Source: Hyphomicrobiales bacterium
GTDB lineage: Bacteria; Pseudomonadota; Alphaproteobacteria; Rhizobiales; Rhizobiaceae
Length of the DNA: 64,000 nucleotides
Direction of reading: 5' to 3'
NCBI GenBank assembly: GCA_900468805.1
Contig: UEIF01000021.1
Coordinates: 373,397-437,396, forward strand
Below are positions 8,713-17,676 of the stretch, piece after piece. Position 1 is the stretch's first letter, and every line of letters starts with the position of its first letter. Under the pieces are notes generated by a model, which had not been told where the DNA came from, did no database searches, and saw nothing but the letters and a program-made list of their open reading frames with translations. Both the position numbers and the translations under genes were made by a program.

Positions 8713-9516
8713 GTGAAGCTATTCTCCTTATCCACCAAGTCCGGCAGAGCCGCGACGGAAGCCGCGGCCGCCTCCGTCGATAAGGCCCGCTACCAGGGAA
8801 CGCTGATTGCACGCGGTCTCACCAAGACCTATGCGACACGGCGTGTCGTCAACGGCGTTTCGCTGGTGGTGCGGCGTGGTGAGGCCGTCGGCCTGCTGGG
8901 GCCAAACGGCGCCGGCAAGACGACCTGTTTCTACATGATCACCGGCCTCGTGCCGGTCGATGAGGGAACCATCGAAATCGACGGCAACGACGTGACGACG
9001 ATGCCGATGTATCGTCGCTCCCGCCTCGGCGTCGGTTACCTGCCGCAGGAGGCCTCGATCTTTCGCGGCTTGACGGTGGAGGAGAATATCCGCGCCGTCC
9101 TCGAGGTCCATGAAAAGGACAAGGCGGCGCGTGAGCGCAAGCTCGACGAACTGCTCGAGGAGTTTCACATCGCGAAGCTCCGCAAGAGTGCCGCCGTGGC
9201 TCTGTCGGGCGGTGAGCGCCGACGCCTGGAAATTGCCCGCGCGCTTGCGACCGACCCGACCTTCATGTTGCTCGACGAGCCCTTTGCCGGTGTCGACCCG
9301 ATCTCGGTTGCCGATATTCAGAACCTCGTGCATCATTTGACGGCACGCGGCATCGGCGTTCTCATCACCGATCACAATGTGCGTGAGACGCTGGGACTGA
9401 TCGACCGGGCCTATATCATCCATGCCGGCGAAGTGCTGACCCATGGACGCGCCAACGATATCGTCAACAACCCGGAAGTGCGCCGGCTTTATCTGGGCGA
9501 CAATTTCAGTCTTTGA
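8713..9516 (+). CDS. lptB: LPS transport ATP-binding protein LptB
   Basis: ABC ATPase that powers LPS extraction by LptFG; lptFG are not in this window. It shows Walker A (GPNGAGKT), a Q-loop (YLPQEASIF), the signature (LSGGERRR), Walker B (FMLLDEPFAG) and a switch His in ITDHNVRE. About 30 extra N-terminal residues precede the domain. The likely start is GTG 8713, 16 bases after the lptA stop; the frame is open further upstream but overlaps lptA. rpoN follows 155 bp downstream, a classic proteobacterial arrangement. Confidence 0.95.
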   Translation: MKLFSLSTKSGRAATEAAAASVDKARYQGTLIARGLTKTYATRRVVNGVSLVVRRGEAVGLLGPNGAGKTTCFYMITGLVPVDEGTIEIDGNDVTTMPMYRRSRLGVGYLPQEASIFRGLTVEENIRAVLEVHEKDKAARERKLDELLEEFHIAKLRKSAAVALSGGERRRLEIARALATDPTFMLLDEPFAGVDPISVADIQNLVHHLTARGIGVLITDHNVRETLGLIDRAYIIHAGEVLTHGRANDIVNNPEVRRLYLGDNFSL

Positions 9517-9671
9517 GCCAAACCTGGACGACAGAAAATTACGCTGTCGTTTAGGTTCCGCTTGACCAAATAGGATAAAAAAGCAATTTTTGGGCCAACT
9601 CGGATTTCCGTGGCCCGAAGCCTTGATCGGACGCGGATTCTTGGAGGAGTCGAGGGAGTTTCGCGTCCGCC

Positions 9672-11219
9672 ATGGCCCTGTCTGCCAATCTTTTTCTGCG
9701 ACAGAACCAGTCCCTGGTGATGACACCGCAACTGATGCAGTCCATCCAGTTGCTGCAGATGACACATGTCGAACTCACTCAGTTCATCGCCCAGGAAGTG
9801 GAGAAGAATCCACTCCTCGAATTCCCGTCGGGCGAAGGCGATGCCGGTGAACGCGGCGAGGCTGTCGACGAACCCCACCCCCAGCAATCGGAGGACGCGG
9901 GCGACGGCGATTACGAAGGCCGCGACGAAACGCTTTCCGCCGACTGGTACGACAATGGCAGCCCGAGCCGGCTGAGCGATGAGCTGGACGCCAACTACGC
10001 CAATGTCTTTCCGGATGACGGAGCGCCGCAGCGGCTCGATGCGCCGGAACTCGTCAGCCAGTGGAAGTCGATGCCCGGCAGCGCCGAAGGTGCTGACAAT
10101 TACGATCTTGATGATTTTGTCGCCGGTCAGGTGTCCTTGCGCGATCATCTTGCCCAGCAGATACCCTTTGTATTGCCCGATATCACCGATCGCCTCGTCG
10201 CCCAGAATTTGGTCGATCAGCTTGATGAGGCTGGCTATCTGCAAGCCGATGTTGGCGAAGCCGGCGAGCGTCTCGGCGCTGATGCAGAAGATATCGAGCG
10301 CGTGCTCTCAGCGCTGCAGACGCTTGATCCGCCTGGCGTCTTTGCCCGTAGCCTTGCCGAATGCCTGGCGATCCAGCTTCGCCAGAAGGATCGTTTCGAT
10401 CCTGCCATGCAGGCTCTCGTCGAAAATCTCGAACTTCTGGCACGGCGCGACTTCGTCACCCTGAAACGCCTCTGTGGCGTCGATGAGGAAGACCTGCTCG
10501 ATATGCTCGGCGAAATCCGCCAGCTCAATCCGAAGCCTGGCAGCGGTTTCGAGGCCGGCGTTTCAGAGGCGATCATGCCTGACGTCGTCGTCCGCCCCTC
10601 CTCGGACGGCGCCTGGCTGGTCGAGCTTAATCCGGATACGCTGCCACGGGTCCTCGTCAATCAGTCCTATTTTTCGCACGTAGCGAAGAACGGCGAGGAT
10701 CACGCCTTCCTCTCCGAATGCCTGCAGACCGCCAATTGGTTGACGCGCAGCCTCGACCAGCGCGCCAAGACCATCATGAAGGTGGCGAGCGAGATCGTGC
10801 GCCAGCAGGATGCCTTCCTGTTGCATGGCGTTGATCATCTGCGGCCGCTGAACCTGAAAACGGTGGCCGAGGCGATCAAGATGCATGAATCGACGGTCAG
10901 CCGGGTCACCTCGAATAAATATATGCTGACGCCGCGCGGGCTTTTCGAGCTGAAATATTTCTTCACGGTTTCGATCAGCGCCGTCGCGGGGGGCGACAGC
11001 CATTCGGCGGAAGCAGTTCGCCACAAGATCCGCGCCCTGATCCTGCAGGAAAGCCCCGATGCGGTGCTTTCCGACGACGACATCGTCGATATGCTCAAGA
11101 AGGGTGGGATCGATCTCGCGCGCCGTACGGTCGCCAAATACCGCGAGGCAATGAACATCGCCTCTTCTGTCCAGCGCCGCAGGGAAAAGCGCGCGCTGGC
11201 CAAGGTCGCCGGTTTCTGA
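9672..11219 (+). CDS. rpoN: RNA polymerase sigma-54 factor RpoN
   Basis: Alternative sigma factor for -24/-12 promoters (nitrogen metabolism, C4-dicarboxylate transport and others) that needs AAA+ enhancer-binding proteins. The 515 residues have the Gln/Leu-rich region I (LMQSIQLLQMTHVELTQFI), an acidic region II (about 55-90), the core-binding domain, the helix-turn-helix (LKTVAEAIKMHESTVSRVTS) and the RpoN box ARRTVAKYRE at 483-492. It sits between lptB and hpf, the usual chromosomal rpoN setting. It is complete and apparently functional. Confidence 0.98.
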   Translation: MALSANLFLRQNQSLVMTPQLMQSIQLLQMTHVELTQFIAQEVEKNPLLEFPSGEGDAGERGEAVDEPHPQQSEDAGDGDYEGRDETLSADWYDNGSPSRLSDELDANYANVFPDDGAPQRLDAPELVSQWKSMPGSAEGADNYDLDDFVAGQVSLRDHLAQQIPFVLPDITDRLVAQNLVDQLDEAGYLQADVGEAGERLGADAEDIERVLSALQTLDPPGVFARSLAECLAIQLRQKDRFDPAMQALVENLELLARRDFVTLKRLCGVDEEDLLDMLGEIRQLNPKPGSGFEAGVSEAIMPDVVVRPSSDGAWLVELNPDTLPRVLVNQSYFSHVAKNGEDHAFLSECLQTANWLTRSLDQRAKTIMKVASEIVRQQDAFLLHGVDHLRPLNLKTVAEAIKMHESTVSRVTSNKYMLTPRGLFELKYFFTVSISAVAGGDSHSAEAVRHKIRALILQESPDAVLSDDDIVDMLKKGGIDLARRTVAKYREAMNIASSVQRRREKRALAKVAGF

Positions 11220-11542
11220 CTTGCAATGCTAGGGCGAGCCAATGATCGCCGCTAGGAACCGCTGATGGCGAAGACCTCCCCATTTCATGGGATTTTCATT
11301 GCACGTTTTCCGCGTATGATAGGTCTCGCTGTGCCGGGCTATTGACTTTCCGGGAGGCTGTCGCTAGAAGCCCGCCGCAATCGGAGCAGCGAAGGGCGTC
11401 CGGGCATTATCCCCATCATCCTCAGGACAGCAGGGACACGCGGACTTGAGCTCATCTTGCTTGAGATTGCGCGAAGTGCTTGGATGAGCCTGAGGCTTGG
11501 CGTAAACTGGTACTCGCAAACTACCATAAGAAGGGAAACTCC
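11220..11542. other. rpoN-hpf intergenic region
   Basis: 323 bases with no convincing reading frame. It contains one plausible sigma-70-type promoter on the plus strand, TTGACT at 11343-11348 and TAGAAG at 11366-11371 (17-base spacer), which would give an RNA with a leader of roughly 165 bases before hpf. I see no strong terminator after rpoN, so read-through into hpf is possible. No riboswitch family is recognisable. Confidence 0.4.
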
Positions 11543-12124
11543 ATGAGTGTGCGTGTATCCGGTAAACATATGGAAATTGGTGACTCCTTCCGTCAAAAGA
11601 TCGAGGACCAAATCGGTTTGGCCGTCACGAAATACTTCGACGGGGGATATTCCGGTCAGGTAATCGTGGAAAAACAGAACTCTCGTTTTTCTGCCGATTG
11701 TAAGCTTCATCTCGATAGTGGCGTCGTGCTGCATGCAGCAGGCGAGGCCATGGATCCGCAGATTGCCTTTGATGCGGCATCCGAGCGCATCGAGAAGCGC
11801 CTGCGCCGCTACAAGCGGAAGCTCAAAGATCACCACGCCGGAAATCATCTGAACGGTAACGGCTTTGCAGAAGTCGCCTATACCGTCATGGACGCGGTTC
11901 CCGATCACGAAGACGAGGTCCCGGACGATTTCGCTCCGGCCATCGTCGCCGAAAGCACGAAGCAGCTCAAGACGATGTCCGTCGCAACCGCCGTCATGGC
12001 GCTCGACATGACCGACGAGCCGCTTCTCCTGTTCCGCAGCCCCGGCAAGGAACAGCTCAACATCGTTTACCGTCGTCACGACGGAAATATTGGCTGGATC
12101 GATTCGGCCAATATCAAAGGCTGA
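11543..12124 (+). CDS. hpf: Ribosome hibernation promoting factor, long form
   Basis: Binds the 30S decoding centre and promotes 100S dimers in stationary phase. At 193 residues it is the long type. The N-terminal S30AE domain (1-105) begins VRVSGKHMEIGDSFRQKIED, and the C-terminal dimerisation domain carries MTDEPLLLFRSPGKEQLNIVYRR, close to the family pattern. ATG 11543 follows AAGGGAAACTCC. It is between rpoN and ptsN, the order kept in most proteobacteria, where it was long called the rpoN-linked modulation protein. Confidence 0.95.
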   Translation: MSVRVSGKHMEIGDSFRQKIEDQIGLAVTKYFDGGYSGQVIVEKQNSRFSADCKLHLDSGVVLHAAGEAMDPQIAFDAASERIEKRLRRYKRKLKDHHAGNHLNGNGFAEVAYTVMDAVPDHEDEVPDDFAPAIVAESTKQLKTMSVATAVMALDMTDEPLLLFRSPGKEQLNIVYRRHDGNIGWIDSANIKG

Positions 12125-12195
12125 GATCAGGGCGAGGGAGCGGCGCAGGCGCTGCTCCCTCAACCACCTGATTTCGGCGACAAAAGGAAAAAGAA

Positions 12196-12660
12196 ATGGC
12201 ATTGGCAGATTTGCTGCACCAGGATGCGATCATTCCCGCCCTCAGGGTAAATTCCAAGAAACAGTTGCTTCAGGAATTGGCAGCAAAAGCCTCCAGGACT
12301 ACGGGGCTTTCCGAGCGGGAAATCTTCGATGTGATCCTGCAGCGCGAACGTCTGGGCTCGACCGGCGTCGGCAACGGCATCGCCATTCCTCACGGCAAGC
12401 TCGTCAATATCCATTCCATCGTCGGTATTTTCGCCCGGCTGGACCAGCCGGTTGATTTCGAAGCGCTGGACGACCAGCCGGTCGATCTCGTGTTCCTGCT
12501 TCTGGCGCCGGAAGGCGCCGGCGCCGATCACCTGAAGGCGCTTTCGCGCATCGCCCGCGTGCTGCGCGACCACGATCTCGTCGCCAAGTTGCGCGCGACC
12601 GATTCCGCTTCGGCAATTTATGCCTTCCTCAATGAAGAGCAGACGTCGAACGCAGCCTGA
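12196..12660 (+). CDS. ptsN: PTS-Ntr regulatory EIIA component
   Basis: EIIA of the nitrogen-related phosphotransferase branch; it receives phosphate from EINtr/NPr and regulates other proteins rather than sugar import. The 154 residues form one PTS_EIIA type-2 domain with the phosphorylated His in GIAIPHGKL (His66) and the usual QRERLGSTGVGNG before it. It follows hpf by 71 bp with AAGGAAAAAGAA upstream. A strong hairpin just after the stop ends the transcript. Confidence 0.96.
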   Translation: MALADLLHQDAIIPALRVNSKKQLLQELAAKASRTTGLSEREIFDVILQRERLGSTGVGNGIAIPHGKLVNIHSIVGIFARLDQPVDFEALDDQPVDLVFLLLAPEGAGADHLKALSRIARVLRDHDLVAKLRATDSASAIYAFLNEEQTSNAA

Positions 12661-12684
12661 CGGCTGGCGATCCACCCGGAATGC

Positions 12685-12716
12685 AAAAAGGCGCCCGAAT
12701 GATCAGGCGCCTTTTT
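12685..12716. terminator. Bidirectional terminator between ptsN and chemoreceptor
   Basis: An 11-bp perfect stem (12685-12695 with 12706-12716) has A5 on the left and T5 on the right, with a 10-base loop. It can stop ptsN transcription on the plus strand and chemoreceptor transcription on the minus strand. Confidence 0.85.
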
Positions 12717-12735
12717 CTTGTCATGCGATCGGCAA

Positions 12736-15072
12736 TCAGAACTCTTCCCAACTGTCCTGGGCAACGGCGGCAGAACTGCGAGACTGGGCAACGGCCCGGC
12801 GCGGGGCCGGAGCAGCCGAACGTGGCGTCGGCGCAGCCGGTGTGCGCATCTGCTGTGTGGCTGAGCGCAATGCCCCGGCATTGCCCTGGCCGGAGACCCG
12901 GAAGCGGGTGACCAGTGCCTTCAGCGTCTGAGCCTCGTCGTTCAGCGTCACGCTGGCTGCGGTGGTTTCTTCCACCATTGCGGCGTTCTGCTGTGTGACC
13001 TGGTCCATCTGGTTTACGGCCTGGTTGATTTCCTTCAGGCCGACGGCCTGTTCACTGGCCGAGGCGGAGATCTGACGGATGAGGCCGTTGATGCCCATCA
13101 CCTGCTCGGCAATCTTGTGCAGCGTGTCGCCGGCGCGGCCGACGAGATCGACGCCGTCCTTGACCTGGACGGCCGAGGTGTTGATGAGCGTCTTGATCTC
13201 CTTGGCGGCATTCGCCGAACGCTGGGCGAGTTCCCGGACTTCCTGTGCGACGACTGCAAATCCCTTGCCTGCTTCGCCGGCGCGGGCCGCTTCGACACCG
13301 GCGTTCAGAGCCAGAAGATTCGTCTGGAAGGCGATCTCGTCGATGACGCCGATGATGCGCGAAACCTCAGTGGAGGACTGCTCGATGCCGTGCATGGAGG
13401 CAATCGCCTTCTGCACCACTTCGCCTGATTTCTCGGCGTCTTCGCAAGCGAGATTGACGTTGTCGGCTGCCGTACGGGCGTTCTCGGCGCTGGAATTGAC
13501 CTGGGCGGTGAGCTCGTTGAGCGCCGCTGCCGTCTCTTCCAGACTTGCCGCCTGCTGTTCGGTGCGCTTGGCAAGGTCGGAGGCGCTGTTGCTGATTTCG
13601 CCCGTGCCGGAGCCGATATTGACGACGCTGAGGCTCATCGTGTTGATGGTTTCCTCAATGCTTGCGAGCGCAGCGTTGAAGTCCTGCTTCAGCTTGCCGT
13701 ATTCGCCGGGGAATTCCTCGGTAATGCGGTGGCCGAGATTGCCCTGTGACAGTTCGGAAAGGCCGGCACCGACGATCGAGACGATGTGACGCTGCAGGCT
13801 GACCGATTGCTGGCGTTCCGATTCCGAGCGACCGCGTTCGGTTTCGGCTGCAAGGCGCTGGCTGTCGGCCTCGGCTTCGAGACGCCGCGTATCGGCAAGC
13901 GCGAAGCGGAAGCCTTCGAGAGCCTTGGCGACCGAGCCGATTTCGTCGGCGCGGTTCTGGCCGGCGACCGTTTCGTCATATTTGCCGTCGCTCAGCGCCT
14001 TGACGCTGGAAACGAGGCCAGCGAGCGGACGCTGAACGAGCGAGCGGACGGCGAAGTAGAGGGCGATCAGCACGGCGCCGAGCACGATGATGCCGTTGAT
14101 GACCATCATGAAGGTCTGATCCTGAACCGGCGCATTCATCGCAGCATGCGGAACGTCGACCAGCACGACCCAGTTGGCGTTCAGGCCGGGAACTGCGAAG
14201 GGATAGACAACACGGTCGAAGGGATCGAGGCCATCGAAGCTGAGATTCTTGACGAGACCGACTTTCATGGACGAAAGCGCAGCCTTCACGTCAGCAGAGC
14301 CGGGATTGTCGCCATAGGGCTTGGACATCAGGTCGGGGGCCGGAGCGACGATCCAGTTGCCGTTCTGGGCGATGAGCGTCACACGGCCGGAGCCGAAGGG
14401 CCGCAGCGCCTGCACCTTGTCGGTAAGCGACTTCAGCGAGATATCGACGCCCTCCACACCGATCATCTTGCCGCCGGACATGACCGGATAGGCAATCGAC
14501 GTCAGCAGGGTCGGAACGTCGGTGCCTTCGGCGAGGTAGGGCGCCGTGATCGCGCCCTTGCCACTGTCGGCGGCGAGCTTCCACCACTCGGCGGTATAGT
14601 CGTTCTCGAAAGTCGAGAACTGGATGTCACCGGTCCTGGTTTTCGACCAGTATGGCGTGAAGGCGCCAACCTTGTTGGTGCCCTCGTCATTGTTGTTGGC
14701 AATTTCCGTGGTCTTGCCGTCGAAGGCGCCAAGCTGCTCGCAGAACCAGCTGCCGAAGGCGAAGGCGTTCTGTTCGAGATTGGCCTTCAGAATGCTGATA
14801 ATGCCCTTGCGATCGAGAATCTTGCCTTCATGTCCGCGTCCTACGACGCCCGACATGGTGCGGGCAGCACTCGCGAGTTCGCCGACATTGGCTGCAATCT
14901 CGTTGGCGATCGACTTGGCTTCCGAATTGGCCTGATCCAGCGTCAGGGTCTGGACGCGGTTACGGGTCTGGTCGATGAGGAAGAGGTTCGAAACGACAAG
15001 CACCAGTGCAATGGCGGCACCGGTAATGACTATGAGCTTCGCCGCAAGCGATTTCATTCTGAAAATGAACAT
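12736..15072 (-). CDS. Methyl-accepting chemotaxis protein with Cache sensor
   Basis: Chemoreceptor of about 778 residues. It has one N-terminal transmembrane helix (about 9-30), a large periplasmic double-Cache sensor (about 40-310) with WxxFxxDYTAEWW-type and PYLAEGTDVPTLL features, a second helix (about 325-348), HAMP, and a signalling domain whose hairpin tip reads IDEIAFQTNLLALNAGVEAA. The protein ends in DSWEEF, an aromatic-acidic tail like the CheR/CheB docking pentapeptide. The start at 15072 has GAGGAA four bases upstream; a longer frame from 15141 lacks one. The ligand is not predictable. No other che genes are in the window. Confidence 0.93.
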   Translation of the reverse strand: MFIFRMKSLAAKLIVITGAAIALVLVVSNLFLIDQTRNRVQTLTLDQANSEAKSIANEIAANVGELASAARTMSGVVGRGHEGKILDRKGIISILKANLEQNAFAFGSWFCEQLGAFDGKTTEIANNNDEGTNKVGAFTPYWSKTRTGDIQFSTFENDYTAEWWKLAADSGKGAITAPYLAEGTDVPTLLTSIAYPVMSGGKMIGVEGVDISLKSLTDKVQALRPFGSGRVTLIAQNGNWIVAPAPDLMSKPYGDNPGSADVKAALSSMKVGLVKNLSFDGLDPFDRVVYPFAVPGLNANWVVLVDVPHAAMNAPVQDQTFMMVINGIIVLGAVLIALYFAVRSLVQRPLAGLVSSVKALSDGKYDETVAGQNRADEIGSVAKALEGFRFALADTRRLEAEADSQRLAAETERGRSESERQQSVSLQRHIVSIVGAGLSELSQGNLGHRITEEFPGEYGKLKQDFNAALASIEETINTMSLSVVNIGSGTGEISNSASDLAKRTEQQAASLEETAAALNELTAQVNSSAENARTAADNVNLACEDAEKSGEVVQKAIASMHGIEQSSTEVSRIIGVIDEIAFQTNLLALNAGVEAARAGEAGKGFAVVAQEVRELAQRSANAAKEIKTLINTSAVQVKDGVDLVGRAGDTLHKIAEQVMGINGLIRQISASASEQAVGLKEINQAVNQMDQVTQQNAAMVEETTAASVTLNDEAQTLKALVTRFRVSGQGNAGALRSATQQMRTPAAPTPRSAAPAPRRAVAQSRSSAAVAQDSWEEF

Positions 15073-15258
15073 AGGTTCCTCGGGGCAAGGACGCACCGAA
15101 GGGCCATTCTCCGGCGCAGCGGGTAAGGCACGCTCTATCATGGAGCAGCCATGGGGGTTGACCGCCTCGAAGATGAACGAGGTGGCGATCGCCCGAAGGA
15201 TCGCCAGAAACCTCTTAAATTTGAATGAAATTCGCTATGTTTCGGCAGCAAATCCGGA

Positions 15259-15287
15259 AAGCCACCCCAAAACTAGGGGTGGCTTTT
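15259..15287 (-). terminator. Probable terminator after rbsK
   Basis: A ten-base inverted repeat (15259-15268 with 15276-15285) lies 27 bases beyond the rbsK stop and ahead of the chemoreceptor gene. On the minus strand the stem is followed by only three Ts, so it is a weak intrinsic terminator or a read-through attenuator. Confidence 0.5.
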
Positions 15288-15313
15288 CATCGATTGTTCG
15301 CGGCTGGACTGGA

Positions 15314-16213
15314 CTATATTCTGTCTGCGACTTCGGCTGCGAGCGGAATGGAGGGCTGAGCCCCCGGCTTCAGGCAGGCGAGCGAGCCGGCGACTGCTGC
15401 ACGGCGCAGCGCCGAGTTGAAATCCAGCCCCTCATCGAGGCTTGCTGCGAAGTAGCCGCAGAACGTATCGCCGGCGCCGACAGTATCGACAGGTTCAATG
15501 ACAAGCCCCTGCGCGCGGGAAATCTGGCCATCCCGGATCGCGATGACACCATCGCCGCCGAGCGTAACGATCAGCGTCTGGCCGGTCTCGGCATGCAGCC
15601 GCTCCAACGCCGCCTCACGGTCGCCGGGACTCATGTTCTCCTCTCCCGCCAGCCGCTCGAATTCGGTCTCGTTGGCAATGACGATGTCGGCCAGCCGGCC
15701 GAGTCGGGGCGCATCCGGAATGAGCGGCGCAAGATTGAGAATGCTGGTGATGCCCTTGGCACGGGAGGCAGTAAGCGCACGCTCGACCGCCTCGACCGGA
15801 ACTTCAAGCTGCAGCATCAGAATATCGCCTTCATTCATGGCGTTGACGGCGGCCTCGGCATTGCCACCGCTGACCTTGCCGTTCGCGCCGGGAATGACCG
15901 CGATCATGTTTTCGCCGTCGCCGCCGACGAGAATGAGGGCCGTGCCCGTCGGCCCCTCGACATGGCTGACGCGCGAAAGATCGGTGCCGGCGCCGTCGAG
16001 CAGTTCAAGGGCGCCTTCGGCAAAGGCATCCTTGCCGACAGCGCCCGCCATATGGACATAGCGGCCCGCGCGGCGGGCGGCGAGCGCCTGATTGGCACCC
16101 TTGCCGCCGGCAGCCGTTGCAAAGCTATTGCCGGCAACCGTTTCTCCGGGCTTCGGCAGGCGCTCGGTGGTGGCGATAAGGTCCATGTTGATGGAGCCGA
16201 AAACTGTGATCAT
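15314..16213 (-). CDS. rbsK: Ribokinase
   Basis: PfkB-family sugar kinase, 299 residues, predicted to phosphorylate D-ribose at O5. It shows the N-terminal substrate motif FGSINMDL, the GGKGANQA loop (PfkB signature 1) and the C-terminal anion-hole/catalytic motif DTVGAGDTFCGYFAA with Asp as base. ATG 16213 is preferred over an upstream in-frame ATG at 16261, since the fold begins at MITVFGS. No ribose transporter is adjacent. It follows rmuC closely. Confidence 0.92.
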   Translation of the reverse strand: MITVFGSINMDLIATTERLPKPGETVAGNSFATAAGGKGANQALAARRAGRYVHMAGAVGKDAFAEGALELLDGAGTDLSRVSHVEGPTGTALILVGGDGENMIAVIPGANGKVSGGNAEAAVNAMNEGDILMLQLEVPVEAVERALTASRAKGITSILNLAPLIPDAPRLGRLADIVIANETEFERLAGEENMSPGDREAALERLHAETGQTLIVTLGGDGVIAIRDGQISRAQGLVIEPVDTVGAGDTFCGYFAASLDEGLDFNSALRRAAVAGSLACLKPGAQPSIPLAAEVADRI

Positions 16214-16257
16214 GGAATGTCTGTCCCTTGCTTCGGGTCGCGACACTGCCGAAGCGA

Positions 16258-17481
16258 TCACTCCTCGTCAACCACCCTGAGTTTGAGCAGCCCGGTCCTG
16301 CTTTCGACTGACTTCGCCGCTGGCTCGCTCACTTGCGCCGGCTTGCCGTCGCCGCCTGCCTCGAATTCCAGCGCCTCGATCTTCGCGCCGCGCTTGGTAA
16401 GCTTGTCCGCCGACGTAATGATCTGGTCCACGTCGCGCTGCGTCTGGGAAAAATGTCCCTGCAGCTTGCGCACGCGCTCGTCGAGCCGGCCGAGATCGTC
16501 CATGAGCAGGGCGACTTCACCCTGGATGACATGCGCCTGCGCCCGCATACGCTGGTCTTTCAGCACAGCCTGAATGACCTGGATAGACAGCATCAGGAGC
16601 GAAGGCGAAACGATGACGACGCGTGCGCGGTGCGCCTTCTGCACGATCGCTTCGAAATTCTCGTGAATTTCAGCGAAGATCGATTCCGAGGGAACGAAGA
16701 GGAAAGCCGTCTCCTGTGTCTCGCCCTGGATCAGATATTTCTCGGAAATATCCTTGATGTGCACTTCCATGTCGCGACGAAACTGCTGGCCGGCAAGCTT
16801 GCCGGCGTCCGCGCCGCCTGCATCACGGATCGCGTTCCACGCTTCGAGCGGAAATTTGGCATCGATGACGAGCGGTGGTGCCCCATTCGGCATTCGGATC
16901 GTGCAGTCCGGTCTCGAGCCATTGGAAAGCGTCTGCTGGAAGGTATAGGCGCCCATTGGCAGGCCATCGGCGACGATCGTTTCCATACGCGACTGGCCGA
17001 AAGCCCCACGCGTCTGCTTGTTGGAAAGAATGGCCTGCAGCCCGACGACATCCTTGGCGAGTGTCTGGATATTGTTCTGGGCTACATCGATCACCGCCAG
17101 GCGCTCCTGCAGTTTCTGCAGGTTGTCATGCGTCGATTTCGTCTGCTCGGTCAGCGTCGAACTCATGCGCTGTGACATGCCGTCGATCCGCTGGTTGATC
17201 GCATGATTGAGCTCGGCCTGCCGTGCACCGAAGACCTCCGTCATGGTCGAGATGCGTCCCTGCATCTCCGCCTGGATTTTCAGAAGCTCGCCCATGCGCG
17301 CTTCGCTTTCTGTGGCGCGAAGATTGGCCTCCTCCGCCTCCTCGCGGCGGATGCCGGCATTGCGAAAAGCAAATACGATCGCCACGAGAATGAGAACGGC
17401 GAGCGCGGCGCCCGCGACTGCAAGCATGGCCGGGTTCGGCACGGGCAGGGAGAAGGTGAGTGAGTCGGGTGTCATGGTCAT
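16258..17481 (-). CDS. rmuC: DNA recombination protein RmuC
   Basis: RmuC-family protein, thought to be a nuclease-fold factor limiting DNA inversion at short inverted repeats. An N-terminal hydrophobic anchor (about residues 15-38) is followed by a long coiled coil (about 45-150), then the RmuC domain. The domain holds MPNGAPPLVIDAKFPLEAW, where the D-A-K triad resembles restriction-endonuclease catalytic residues, and FVPSESIFAEIHE. The start is taken at ATG 17481 (MTMTPDS); two neighbouring ATGs are equally possible. It is divergent from the globin-coupled receptor. Confidence 0.92.
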   Translation of the reverse strand: MTMTPDSLTFSLPVPNPAMLAVAGAALAVLILVAIVFAFRNAGIRREEAEEANLRATESEARMGELLKIQAEMQGRISTMTEVFGARQAELNHAINQRIDGMSQRMSSTLTEQTKSTHDNLQKLQERLAVIDVAQNNIQTLAKDVVGLQAILSNKQTRGAFGQSRMETIVADGLPMGAYTFQQTLSNGSRPDCTIRMPNGAPPLVIDAKFPLEAWNAIRDAGGADAGKLAGQQFRRDMEVHIKDISEKYLIQGETQETAFLFVPSESIFAEIHENFEAIVQKAHRARVVIVSPSLLMLSIQVIQAVLKDQRMRAQAHVIQGEVALLMDDLGRLDERVRKLQGHFSQTQRDVDQIITSADKLTKRGAKIEALEFEAGGDGKPAQVSEPAAKSVESRTGLLKLRVVDEE

Positions 17482-17676
17482 ATTGCACCATAACAAAATG
17501 GACAGCTATATCCAGATCAAAACGTGAACAATCCGCGCCGGCCTGTCAGGCGCCGTCAGCGCTACTTCGCTGTAATCTGAGAAAAATTAGCGGGCATACT
17601 TAACGATTGCTAAACCATATTCGCCAAATCTGGCGCGGAAATTCCCCTCCGCATCCGCGCCAGATAGAGATCCTCC

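Noticed and set aside
13786..15126. 446-residue plus-strand frame opposite the Cache chemoreceptor
   Set aside because: Shadow; the opposite strand encodes an obvious chemoreceptor.
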